Notes: generated by a model from the sequence alone, not told the origin. Shown: positions 1-5,227, counted from the first letter of the stretch. The stretch is 6,360 nucleotides of DNA from Zwartia sp. (GCA_030653405.1 JAURZO010000048.1:1-6360); one strand, 5' to 3'. Numbers and translations are program-made.

Positions 1-154
1 CTCGCACACTCGGATCGTGCTCGATGCGATGACAAGCATCGAGCATCGCCTCGACAATGCCCGTTCCCGTCAGCGCATTGCGCGTCTCAGGGTGATTGAG
101 CGTCAGCGTCACGACACCGAGGTCGTCTTGATCGTACTGGAGAACCGTCGTCAT
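1..154 (-). CDS. Enoyl-CoA hydratase/isomerase (crotonase) family protein, N-terminal fragment cut by the window edge
   Basis: Reading minus from the ATG at 154 gives 51 codons that run off the left edge without a stop. The translation begins MTTVLQYDQDDLGVVTLTLN and continues with HPETRNALTG, then a helix ending EHDPSVR. The pattern 'V-T-L-T-L-N-x-P-E-x-R-N-A-L' is the classic N-terminal strand and turn of the crotonase fold, and D-P-S-V-R fits the stretch just before the first oxyanion-hole strand. Family members hydrate or isomerise acyl-CoA thioesters, mostly in fatty-acid or aromatic degradation. The oxyanion-hole glycine and the catalytic acidic residues lie outside the window, so substrate and exact reaction cannot be assigned. 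A weak AAGG ribosome-binding match sits about 11 bases before the start. The gene follows the tautomerase gene on the same strand after 123 bases, so it may or may not share its transcript. Confidence 0.85.
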   Translation of the reverse strand, partial: MTTVLQYDQDDLGVVTLTLNHPETRNALTGTGIVEAMLDACHRIEHDPSVR

Positions 155-277
155 ACTTGAGAAGCCTTAAAGTGGATCAGTGAAAGAGTTGCGCCTGTCA
201 CAAAAGCAACAGGAGAAACAGAAAAAACGAAGTCAACCCGAGAAAATGCTCGCCCTAGCGGGGAGAGCCGCTCAGGA
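155..277. other. Intergenic spacer with weak hairpins and an A/T tract
   Basis: This 123-base gap lies between the tautomerase stop and the crotonase-family start. It has a perfect 5-bp stem with a 6-base loop (AGCGG/CCGCT, 257-272) just after the tautomerase stop. A 4-bp stem follows (CGAG/CTCG, 239-252), and then a run of six T on the minus strand (227-222). Together these could be a poor intrinsic terminator, but stem and T tract are not adjacent. A TTGACT hexamer on the minus strand (236-231) resembles a -35 box, but I find no convincing -10 at the right distance. No small gene is supported here. Confidence 0.25.
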
Positions 278-652
278 TCAGCGACCTGCCGCCTTGGCGG
301 TAATACCACCGGCCACGCCAAAATCAGTGGCTGGACGATCAAACAGAATCACTCGGATATTTTGTTTAGAGACTCCAATGGCTTGCTCTGTAGCCTGCGC
401 CATCGCGGCAATCACTGCAGCCTTTTGATCCTCGGTTCTGCCACGAATCAGACCCACCGTGATCATGACCATCTCCTTGCCGATTTCACCGGCGACAATC
501 ACATGCTCGGGGGGAATCTCCTGCAGCACCACGCGGACTGAAGCCAAGGGCGCGCCGATGCTGTCCACCACCGACTGGGTCAGCATTTTCAATAGATCCG
601 TCTTTTTTGCAGCGCTGTGACCTTGCAAGATTTGAACATTGAGCATTGGCAT
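278..652 (-). CDS. Fused (tandem-domain) 4-oxalocrotonate tautomerase-like protein
   Basis: The protein has 124 residues and consists of two 4-OT-like units repeated at a 60-residue offset. G11 matches G71, R40 matches R100, and the endings 'VIVAGE' and 'FGVAGG' match. A canonical 4-OT subunit is about 62 residues, so this is a head-to-tail fusion. Family members use the N-terminal proline (Pro1 after Met removal) as general base in keto-enol tautomerisation, helped by Arg11, Arg39 and Phe50. Unit 1 begins M-P, so it keeps Pro1, and it has R40 (Arg39), but His12 sits at the Arg11 position and it lacks the Phe. Unit 2 has Val62 in place of Pro1 but keeps R72, R100 and F111. The ATG at 652 has GGAAG (668-664) 11 bases upstream. 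Likely cytosolic; substrate unknown. It is transcribed divergently from dgkA, and neighbouring genes give no pathway clue. Confidence 0.85.
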   Translation of the reverse strand: MPMLNVQILQGHSAAKKTDLLKMLTQSVVDSIGAPLASVRVVLQEIPPEHVIVAGEIGKEMVMITVGLIRGRTEDQKAAVIAAMAQATEQAIGVSKQNIRVILFDRPATDFGVAGGITAKAAGR

Positions 653-737
653 GATTGTGCTATCTTCCAGAAAAATGAATGTAGAGGCCTGAATCCGTCA
701 GGCGGCCGTTAGTCATTTATAAACCAAGTTCGCGATC
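653..737. promoter_or_regulatory. Divergent intergenic region with a 6-bp inverted repeat (candidate promoter/operator)
   Basis: These 85 bases separate two genes transcribed away from each other, so promoters for both should lie here or just inside the genes. I see a perfect inverted repeat GCCTGA-N5-TCAGGC at 687-703 and a TATAAA (718-723) on the plus strand that could be a -10 box for dgkA. No good -35 lies 16-18 bases before it. The repeat could be an operator or chance. The region's role is inferred from gene orientation. Confidence 0.3.
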
Positions 738-1133
738 GTGTCCTCTCACCCTTCCCAGCACAAGAGCAAAGGCGGATTTAGCAGGGTTTTTAAGGCTGCC
801 GGATACTCCGTCAAAGGCTTAGGCGCTGCGCTGCGCTACGAAGCCGCCTTTAGACAAGAGTTGTTTCTGGCATTGATTTTGACGCCTGCCGCTTTTTGGG
901 TCGGCGAAAATGCTCTGCAAATTATCCTTTTGCTATCAACATTGGTGATTGTGCTGATCGTTGAACTCCTGAACTCCGCCATAGAGTCCGTGGCCGATGC
1001 CGTCACGCTCGACAATAACCTTCTGATCGGCCGAGCCAAAGACCTCGGCAGTGCTGCCGTCCTACTCAGCTTACTGATGACGGCAGCGATCTGGATCGCT
1101 CTATTAATCAATAAATGGTTTCCTTTCATTTAG
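738..1133 (+). CDS. dgkA: Diacylglycerol kinase, small integral-membrane type
   Basis: This 131-residue protein matches the small trimeric bacterial diacylglycerol kinase, which phosphorylates diacylglycerol to phosphatidic acid with ATP at the inner membrane and recycles lipid left from membrane-derived glucan synthesis. Family motifs are clear: 'KAAGYSVKGL' (19-28), 'YEAAFRQE' (34-41), the active-site helix 'VELLNSAIE' (75-83, with E76, N79 and E83) and 'GRAKDLGSAAVL' (98-109). The motifs are offset by a constant seven residues from the E. coli enzyme because of a longer hydrophilic N-terminus. Hydrophobic segments lie near 43-56, 60-79 and 105-125, the usual three membrane helices. The start is GTG at 738. 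An in-frame TAA at 720-722 excludes anything further upstream, and no clear Shine-Dalgarno sequence precedes the GTG. pyrF follows on the same strand after 67 bases. Confidence 0.95.
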   Translation: MSSHPSQHKSKGGFSRVFKAAGYSVKGLGAALRYEAAFRQELFLALILTPAAFWVGENALQIILLLSTLVIVLIVELLNSAIESVADAVTLDNNLLIGRAKDLGSAAVLLSLLMTAAIWIALLINKWFPFI

Positions 1134-1200
1134 CGCCTGCAGAGTTGAACGCGTTGATTTGGGTTTAAATAGAGGTTGTCATCATTAACAATCATCCGCT
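1134..1200 (+). promoter_or_regulatory. Spacer before pyrF with a weak promoter-like pair
   Basis: A TTGATT hexamer at 1154-1159 and TGTCAT at 1177-1182, 17 bases apart, each match the sigma-70 consensus at four of six positions. An alternative is TTGAAC at 1145-1150 with the A/T-rich TTTAAAT at 1164-1170. Either would give pyrF its own short leader. No Shine-Dalgarno-like sequence is visible directly before the pyrF ATG. This is a weak call that rests only on these matches. Confidence 0.2.
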
Positions 1201-2016
1201 ATGTCTTTTATCCAGAAACTGAACGCCGCATGGGCGAGCTCACAATCCCTTTTGATGGTGGGACTTGACCCTGACCTCACTCGGCTGCCAGCGGAGCTAA
1301 AAGACAAGCCGGACGCAATTTTTCAGTTTTGCAAGCAGATCATCGATGCCACGGCACCTTTTGTATGCGGCTTCAAGCCGCAGATCGCTTACTTTTCTGC
1401 GGTAGGTGCTGAGCGTCAACTAGAAGACCTCTGCGCATACCTTCGAGAGCAATATCCACATTTGCCTTTGGTACTGGATGCCAAGAGAGGTGATATCGGT
1501 GCGACTGCGACGCAGTATGCGCAAGAGGTCTTTGGTCGGTATGGTGCCGACGCAGTGACGGTGAGCCCTTACTTGGGGGCTGATTCTGTCGAACCCTATC
1601 TCGACTGGGCAGATCGGGGCGTGATCGTCTTATGCCGCACCTCCAATCCAGGCGGTTCAGACTTGCAGTTTTTAATGACGGATGGCGTGCCTTTGTATTT
1701 ACGTGTCGCCGACTTGGTCGCCAACAAGTGGAACAAAACAGGGCAATGTGGGCTGGTTGTTGGGGCAACTTTTCCAAATGAGCTCGCGGCAGTCCGAAAG
1801 GCTGTCGGCGACAGTATTCCACTTTTAGTGCCGGGTGTCGGCGCCCAGGGCGGCGATATCGCAGCAACCTGCGCAGCAGGCTGCAACGCACAGAAGACTG
1901 GGATGATGATTAACTCTTCACGGGCGATTTTGTATGCAACGGGCTCGGGGCACTGGACCGAAGCAGCAGCCGCCGTCGCCAAACAAACACGCGATGACAT
2001 CAATACCCACCGCTAG
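1201..2016 (+). CDS. pyrF: Orotidine 5'-phosphate decarboxylase, group 2 (PyrF)
   Basis: This 271-residue cytosolic enzyme catalyses the last step of de novo UMP synthesis, decarboxylating OMP to UMP. The catalytic motif 'LDAKRGDIG' is present (92-100), with the Asp-Lys-x-x-Asp set D93, K95 and D98. 'GLDPD' (21-25) forms the first strand, 'PGVGAQGGD' (211-219) the phosphate-binding loop, and 'NSSRAILYA' (238-246) the C-terminal signature. The length and the 'FKPQ' and 'TSNPG' segments mark the longer group-2 form, not the roughly 240-residue E. coli type. The ATG at 1201 is the only reasonable start: an in-frame TAA lies at 1186-1188, and the N-terminus MSFIQKLNAAW is typical of this subfamily. 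No ribosome-binding site is evident. The stop codon lies 6 bases from the stop of the convergent pncC gene. Confidence 0.97.
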   Translation: MSFIQKLNAAWASSQSLLMVGLDPDLTRLPAELKDKPDAIFQFCKQIIDATAPFVCGFKPQIAYFSAVGAERQLEDLCAYLREQYPHLPLVLDAKRGDIGATATQYAQEVFGRYGADAVTVSPYLGADSVEPYLDWADRGVIVLCRTSNPGGSDLQFLMTDGVPLYLRVADLVANKWNKTGQCGLVVGATFPNELAAVRKAVGDSIPLLVPGVGAQGGDIAATCAAGCNAQKTGMMINSSRAILYATGSGHWTEAAAAVAKQTRDDINTHR

Positions 2017-2027
2017 CCCCACCTAGC
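2012..2027. repeat. Small inverted repeat spanning both convergent stop codons
   Basis: GCTAG (2012-2016) and CTAGC (2023-2027) form a perfect 5-bp stem around a 6-base loop. The left arm contains the TAG stop of pyrF and the right arm the TAG stop of pncC on the other strand. A second CTAGC follows directly (2028-2032). There is no T tract on either side, so it is not a standard intrinsic terminator. A role in ending convergent transcripts is only a guess. Confidence 0.35.
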
Positions 2028-2520
2028 CTAGCAGTTCGAGCGCTGATTGCAAGGAAAACGCGACCGATGCCTCGCGCACGGCATCCCGATCGCCAGAAAA
2101 AATATGCGCGGTGGCGTGAACGACGATCCCAGAGGGTGCACGCTGCGCGAAACCAAACCAGACAAGACCAACGGGCTTACCAGCAGTGCCGCCCCCGGGC
2201 CCCGCAATACCGGTTGTTGTGAGCGCCAGTGAGGCGCGAGGTGCCATGGCCAACACACCCGCAGCCATCTGACGCGCCACTTCCTCACTGACCGCGCCAA
2301 ACTGCTCCAACGTTTCTTTGGCGACCCCTAACTGAACATGCTTGGCTTGGTTACTATAGGTAATCCAGCCTTGATCAAACCAGAGACTCGAGCCTGGCAC
2401 AGACGTCAGTGCTCCGGCAAGGAGCCCTCCCGTGCATGATTCTGCCGTGGCGAGCATGCCCTTTTTACTTTTGAGTATTTCTCCCAACTGGGCGGCGAGA
2501 TCACGTGTGTCATTCTGCAT
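2023..2520 (-). CDS. pncC: Nicotinamide-nucleotide amidase (CinA C-terminal domain, stand-alone PncC)
   Basis: This 165-residue protein corresponds to the CinA C-terminal domain alone, without the N-terminal MoCF-like domain of full CinA. Family members deamidate NMN to nicotinic acid mononucleotide and ammonia in pyridine-nucleotide recycling. Visible motifs are 'ATAESCTGG' (24-32), with S28 as the expected catalytic serine; 'TYSNQAKHVQLGV' (54-66), carrying the conserved Tyr-Ser-Asn and Lys; 'GAVSEEVA' (75-82); 'GIAGPGGG' (104-111) with 'KPVGLVWFG' after it; and 'GDRDAVR' (143-149). The length is like E. coli PncC. The ATG at 2520 is well supported by an AGGAGA ribosome-binding site 7 bases upstream, and an in-frame TGA lies close upstream (2541-2539). 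It is co-directional with pgpA but 213 bases away, so it may be separately transcribed. Confidence 0.95.
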   Translation of the reverse strand: MQNDTRDLAAQLGEILKSKKGMLATAESCTGGLLAGALTSVPGSSLWFDQGWITYSNQAKHVQLGVAKETLEQFGAVSEEVARQMAAGVLAMAPRASLALTTTGIAGPGGGTAGKPVGLVWFGFAQRAPSGIVVHATAHIFSGDRDAVREASVAFSLQSALELLG

Positions 2521-2527
2521 GAAAAAG

Positions 2528-2533
2528 TCTCCT
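2528..2533 (-). promoter_or_regulatory. Ribosome-binding site of pncC
   Basis: AGGAGA on the minus strand, with 7 bases before the ATG at 2520. It is one of the two strongest Shine-Dalgarno matches in the window and fixes the pncC start. Confidence 0.8.
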
Positions 2534-2586
2534 GTCGATCAAAATGCTCGACGTAATATTGACTTTATCAGGTTCAGCCCTGAGGC

Positions 2587-2676
2587 GCTCGGGCTCGGGT
2601 TCTTGTTATGGCTCGGGTTCTTGTTCGGGTTCGGGCTCGGGCTCGGGTTCGGGCTCGGGTTCGGGCTCGGGCTCTG
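2587..2676. repeat. Degenerate hexanucleotide tandem array (GYTCGG), G3N3 on the plus strand, in the pgpA-pncC spacer
   Basis: Fifteen consecutive 6-base units run from 2587 to 2676, built from GCTCGG and GTTCGG with a few variants (GTTCTT twice, GTTATG, GCTCTG). The plus strand has eleven GGG runs. The last eight (2627-2671) are spaced by exactly 3 bases (CTC or TTC), which fits the classical G-quadruplex pattern twice over. The array lies in the 213-base spacer (2521-2733) between the pgpA stop and pncC start. On the sense (minus) strand the RNA would be C-rich. In one minus frame it reads as alternating Glu-Pro, but that frame has no start codon, is bounded by tandem TAA codons (2698-2693), and is cut by another TAA (2608-2606). 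I find no gene in this spacer; its remaining bases show only A/T-rich flanks and the pncC ribosome-binding site. Confidence 0.9.
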
Positions 2677-2733
2677 GTCCTACTTCTGACCCTTATTATT
2701 CCGATTGCTGTACGGGTTGTTATTTGGTTCTTT

Positions 2734-3249
2734 TTAAATGGGTGGACCAAACCGGACGAGCAACGCCATCAACAACAAGGTGTAGGCGGCCGCCAGAATG
2801 TCATCCAGCATGACGCCAATGCCGCCCTTGAAACGTTGGTCGGCCTGACGGATGGGTGGTGGTTTGACCGTGTCAAAGAATCTAAACAAAACAAAGGCGA
2901 TGAGCTGGGCAATCAAGGTATCAGGCACGAGCCACAGCACGAGCCAGAAAGCCACAAACTCATCCCACACAATGCCGACATGATCCTGGACGCCTAGGGA
3001 GCGGCCGACACGTTCGGCTGCCCAACAGCCATAAACAAAAGAAAGGAGTAAAAAAATCCCGATTGCCAGGTCACTCACCCCAGGTGAGGCAAACACCCAA
3101 AAAAACCATGCGAGCAACGTCCCCCACGTACCCGATCCCGGGCGAACTAAGCCCGAGCCAAAGCCAAACATCAAAACTCTGCCAGGATCGGAAAACACCC
3201 AACGTAGCGTTGGCCATGTCGTGCGATGCCTCGTGGATACGCCAGCCAT
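2734..3249 (-). CDS. pgpA: Phosphatidylglycerophosphatase A
   Basis: This 171-residue membrane enzyme removes the phosphate of phosphatidylglycerophosphate to give phosphatidylglycerol at the inner membrane. Signature segments are 'GSGLVRPGSGTWGTL' (31-45), 'DHVGIVWDEF' (89-98, with D96 and E97), 'RFFDTVKPPP' (123-132, with D126 and K129) and 'FKGGIGVMLDD' (140-150), the usual acidic metal-binding set of PgpA. Hydrophobic stretches lie near 43-56, 58-75, 98-122 and 151-166. Length is close to the E. coli enzyme. The ATG at 3249 lies one base after the thiL stop, with AGGGA (3259-3255) inside the end of thiL at a 5-base spacing, so the two genes are probably translationally coupled. The N-terminal 20 residues are variable and basic. 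Confidence 0.96.
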   Translation of the reverse strand: MAGVSTRHRTTWPTLRWVFSDPGRVLMFGFGSGLVRPGSGTWGTLLAWFFWVFASPGVSDLAIGIFLLLSFVYGCWAAERVGRSLGVQDHVGIVWDEFVAFWLVLWLVPDTLIAQLIAFVLFRFFDTVKPPPIRQADQRFKGGIGVMLDDILAAAYTLLLMALLVRFGPPI

Positions 3250-3250
3250 A

Positions 3251-4228
3251 TCAGTCCCTGAAATGATCGAAGCCTTGCGGCAAGGGTTGGATCAGCTGGC
3301 CCGCCTGATCGAAAACGTGCAGCGCTTTCTCTGCCGTGATCTGACCGATTCGAGTCAACTCTATGCCCTCTTCGCGTGCGATACGTTCGAAATGGTGGCG
3401 TTGAGATGTCGCTGCCGTCAGACAAAGCTCATAAACATCTCCACCCGCGAGAACTGCCCGACGCAAAACCATATCGGACAGACCGAGAAGCGCGGGATGG
3501 ACAGGCAGCTGGGTTTCTTGGAGACTGGCCCCGACGCCACTCGCCTGCAAAATATGTCCAAGATCCTGTAATAAACCATCCGAAATATCAATCGCAGCGT
3601 GGGCATACGCACTCAGTCGACGTCCTAGCTGAACACGGGGTGTTGGTTTTTCTAGCGCCTGACGCGTTTGCGTGAGCAATGAAACAGATTGAGACGCTTC
3701 AGTATCGAGGAGTTCGCCAGCCAAAATGCGGCATGCCACATCGGCTGCTCCCAAACATCCGGAGACCCAAATATCATCGCCGACCTGTGCTGCGTCACGA
3801 CGCATCGCACGTGTGGGATCCACCTCACCCAAGACCGTCACACTAATGACAATGCCTGCCTGGCTACGTGTCGTATCGCCGCCAATCAATGCGCAACCGT
3901 GCTGATCTGCAAGCGAGTAGAAACCATCAGCGAATCGCGCAAGCCACCTCTCATCAAACGCGGGCAGTGCCAGACCCAATAGGCACGCTTTTGGCTGAGC
4001 GCCCATCGCCGCCAGATCGGAAAGGTTGACCGCAAGCGCTTTATGTCCAAGCAGAAAAGGATCGACATCTGGGAAAAAGTGACGACCTTCTAGCAACAAA
4101 TCTTTACTTGTCGCGAGCGCTAAGCCGGGCGTGACCTGAAACAACGCACAGTCATCTCCTCCTCCAAGCATCCCATGCGGGACGGGGCGCTTGAAAAAGC
4201 GAGAGATGAGGTCGAATTCAGAGCCCAC
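3251..4228 (-). CDS. thiL: Thiamine-monophosphate kinase
   Basis: This 325-residue cytosolic enzyme phosphorylates thiamine monophosphate with ATP to thiamine diphosphate, the last step of cofactor synthesis. It belongs to the PurM/ThiL fold. Motifs in order are 'GGGDDCALF' (22-30, metal-binding Asp pair), 'SKDLLLEGRHF' (41-51), 'AVNLSDLAAMGA' (66-77), 'IGGDTTR' (115-121), 'KPTPR' (194-198), 'AIDISDGL' (212-219) and 'AGGDVYELC' (261-269). In the last motif the family normally has GG(E/D)DYEL; here V265 replaces the second acidic residue. The start is GTG at 4228, 8 bases after the nusB stop, with no clear ribosome-binding site. It is chosen because the conserved 'EFDLISRFF' (4-12) must be included and the next ATG falls at residue 20. 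The length agrees with E. coli ThiL. Confidence 0.95.
   Translation of the reverse strand: MGSEFDLISRFFKRPVPHGMLGGGDDCALFQVTPGLALATSKDLLLEGRHFFPDVDPFLLGHKALAVNLSDLAAMGAQPKACLLGLALPAFDERWLARFADGFYSLADQHGCALIGGDTTRSQAGIVISVTVLGEVDPTRAMRRDAAQVGDDIWVSGCLGAADVACRILAGELLDTEASQSVSLLTQTRQALEKPTPRVQLGRRLSAYAHAAIDISDGLLQDLGHILQASGVGASLQETQLPVHPALLGLSDMVLRRAVLAGGDVYELCLTAATSQRHHFERIAREEGIELTRIGQITAEKALHVFDQAGQLIQPLPQGFDHFRD
3255..3259 (-). promoter_or_regulatory. Ribosome-binding site of pgpA, inside the 3' end of thiL
   Basis: AGGGA on the minus strand lies in the last codons of thiL, 5 bases before the pgpA ATG at 3249. It supports this start and suggests coupling with thiL translation. Confidence 0.6.
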
Positions 4229-4236
4229 GGGCGCGC

Positions 4237-4731
4237 TTAGCGGCGGACAGCCGCCCGGAGCTCGGTCGTGCGCACCTCTGCGGCCAGTTTATCCAGCACA
4301 CCATTGACGAACTTAAAACCATCCGTCCCGCCAAAAGACTTGGCAAGCTCAACGGCTTCGTTGATCGCCACGCGGTATGGCACGTCAATCTGGTGCACTA
4401 GCTCGAAACTCCCGATCAGCAAGATGCCGTGTTCAATAGGAGAAAGCTCGGCCAATGGCCGATCCACAAAGGGCGAAAACTTCTCACGCAATGCGGGCGC
4501 CTCTCTCATTGCACCGTGCAGCAAAGTTTGAAACCAAACAATATCCGCCTGATCGAATTCGTCTTCGTCACGCAAATGCGCCTCAATTTCGCCAGCATCC
4601 TGCAGACTGTCCGTGTCGCGCACAAGCCATGCATAAAGACCTTGAAGCGCGAGCTCACGCGCGCGGCGACGCGCGCTGCGTGGTGGCATCGCTGCCGGAT
4701 TATCGTCTTGCTGGGGCTTGTTCAAGATCAT
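4237..4731 (-). CDS. nusB: Transcription antitermination factor NusB
   Basis: NusB joins NusE (S10) on boxA RNA in antitermination complexes, notably on rRNA operons. From the ATG at 4731 the protein has 164 residues. It carries the basic first helix 'SARRRARELALQGLYAWL' (19-36), 'LSPIEHGILLIGSFEL' (96-111), 'VAINEAVELAKSFGG' (121-135) and 'KFVNGVLDKLA' (140-150), all typical of NusB. The start is uncertain. The open frame extends to 4797 inside ribH, but that part is only ribH out of frame. An ATG at 4731 overlaps the ribH end by 32 bases and has a purine-rich GAGG just 3 bases upstream. An ATG at 4689, 10 bases after the ribH stop, gives 150 residues beginning MPPRSARRR, nearer to the E. 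coli length, but has no Shine-Dalgarno sequence. thiL follows after 8 bases. Confidence 0.93.
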   Translation of the reverse strand: MILNKPQQDDNPAAMPPRSARRRARELALQGLYAWLVRDTDSLQDAGEIEAHLRDEDEFDQADIVWFQTLLHGAMREAPALREKFSPFVDRPLAELSPIEHGILLIGSFELVHQIDVPYRVAINEAVELAKSFGGTDGFKFVNGVLDKLAAEVRTTELRAAVRR

Positions 4732-5221
4732 CGTCCTCTTCTTCGTCGTCTTCGTCAGCCTCGGGCTCAAGCGCCGCGACCAAGTTGGCCATCTCAACGG
4801 CGCACTGCGCGCAATCCCGACCTTTGTCGGCTGCGCGGGCTTCGGCTTGCTCGTCTGTTTCGGTCGTCAAGACGCCATTGGCGACTGGAATACCGGTTTC
4901 TAACGCAACACGGGCAATCGCGGAGGCGCTTTCGTTGCTGACAATTTCAAAATGATACGTCTCGCCTCGAATCACGGCGCCCAAGGCAATCAAAGCGTCA
5001 AACTCAAAGGTTTCGGCCATGCGCGCGAGGGTAACGCCGAGCTCAAGTGCGCCAGGCACGGTCACGACCATGATGTCGCGTTCGTCGACGCCAAGGCTTT
5101 CAAGCTCCTGGAGGCAAGCATCAAGCTCAATCAAGCCGATGTCTTCATTGAATCGGGCACGAACGATTCCGATATGCAGGCCCTCTCCATTCATGTCGGG
5201 GGTCAAGGTATATGGGCTCAT
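4700..5221 (-). CDS. ribH: 6,7-dimethyl-8-ribityllumazine synthase with acidic C-terminal tail
   Basis: Lumazine synthase condenses 3,4-dihydroxy-2-butanone 4-phosphate (made by the RibB domain encoded just upstream) with 5-amino-6-ribitylaminouracil, the penultimate riboflavin step. The 173-residue protein shows 'RFNEDI' (23-28; F24 is the expected substrate-stacking aromatic), 'VPGALELGV' (55-63), 'GAVIRGETYHFEIVSNES' (81-98, with H90 as the catalytic histidine), 'PVANGVLTTET' (112-122) and the 'DKG' phosphate-loop remnant (132-134). The fold ends near residue 151. Residues 152-173 form an extra low-complexity tail in which 13 residues are Asp or Glu, ending basic (ARR). The ATG at 5221 follows AGGAAG at a 6-base spacing, and the gene starts 10 bases after the ribBX stop. 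Family members assemble as pentamers or 60-mers; the tail would lie outside the core fold. Confidence 0.97.
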   Translation of the reverse strand: MSPYTLTPDMNGEGLHIGIVRARFNEDIGLIELDACLQELESLGVDERDIMVVTVPGALELGVTLARMAETFEFDALIALGAVIRGETYHFEIVSNESASAIARVALETGIPVANGVLTTETDEQAEARAADKGRDCAQCAVEMANLVAALEPEADEDDEEEDDDLEQAPARR

Positions 5222-5227
5222 GATGTG

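Noticed and set aside
151..428. Short open frames over the crotonase/tautomerase intergenic region on both strands
   Set aside because: They overlap the well-supported tautomerase and crotonase genes, contain no recognisable domain and have no ribosome-binding site.
1373..2003. Long minus-strand open frames opposite pyrF (172 and 135 codons)
   Set aside because: They lie wholly antisense to a confidently identified pyrF, have compositions typical of shadow frames and no family motifs.
2550..2578. Minus-strand sequence GCTGAACCTGAT followed by AATATTACG, recalling the 3' part of a TPP riboswitch (thi box), near thiL
   Set aside because: The rest of the aptamer (GGGGTGC and CTGAGA regions and the paired P4/P5 arms) is missing, the upstream sequence is the hexamer array, and the downstream gene is pncC, not a thiamine gene. 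Probably chance.
2587..2676. CRISPR array interpretation of the repeated segment
   Set aside because: Units are 6 bases long with no unique spacers, so this is a simple tandem repeat and not a repeat-spacer array.
2432..2997. Plus-strand open frames across the hexamer array (Gly-Ser repeats, Arg-Ala/Arg-Val repeats, Gly-Leu/Gly-Phe repeats followed by hydrophobic residues)
   Set aside because: A 6-base unit without stop codons opens several plus-strand frames at once. These frames extend only over the antisense of pgpA or pncC, have no ribosome-binding site, and resemble no known protein.
4732..4797. Extending nusB upstream to the first ATG at 4797
   Set aside because: The extra 22 residues are the ribH coding sequence read out of frame, there is no NusB-like sequence in them, and they would give a protein far longer than the family norm.
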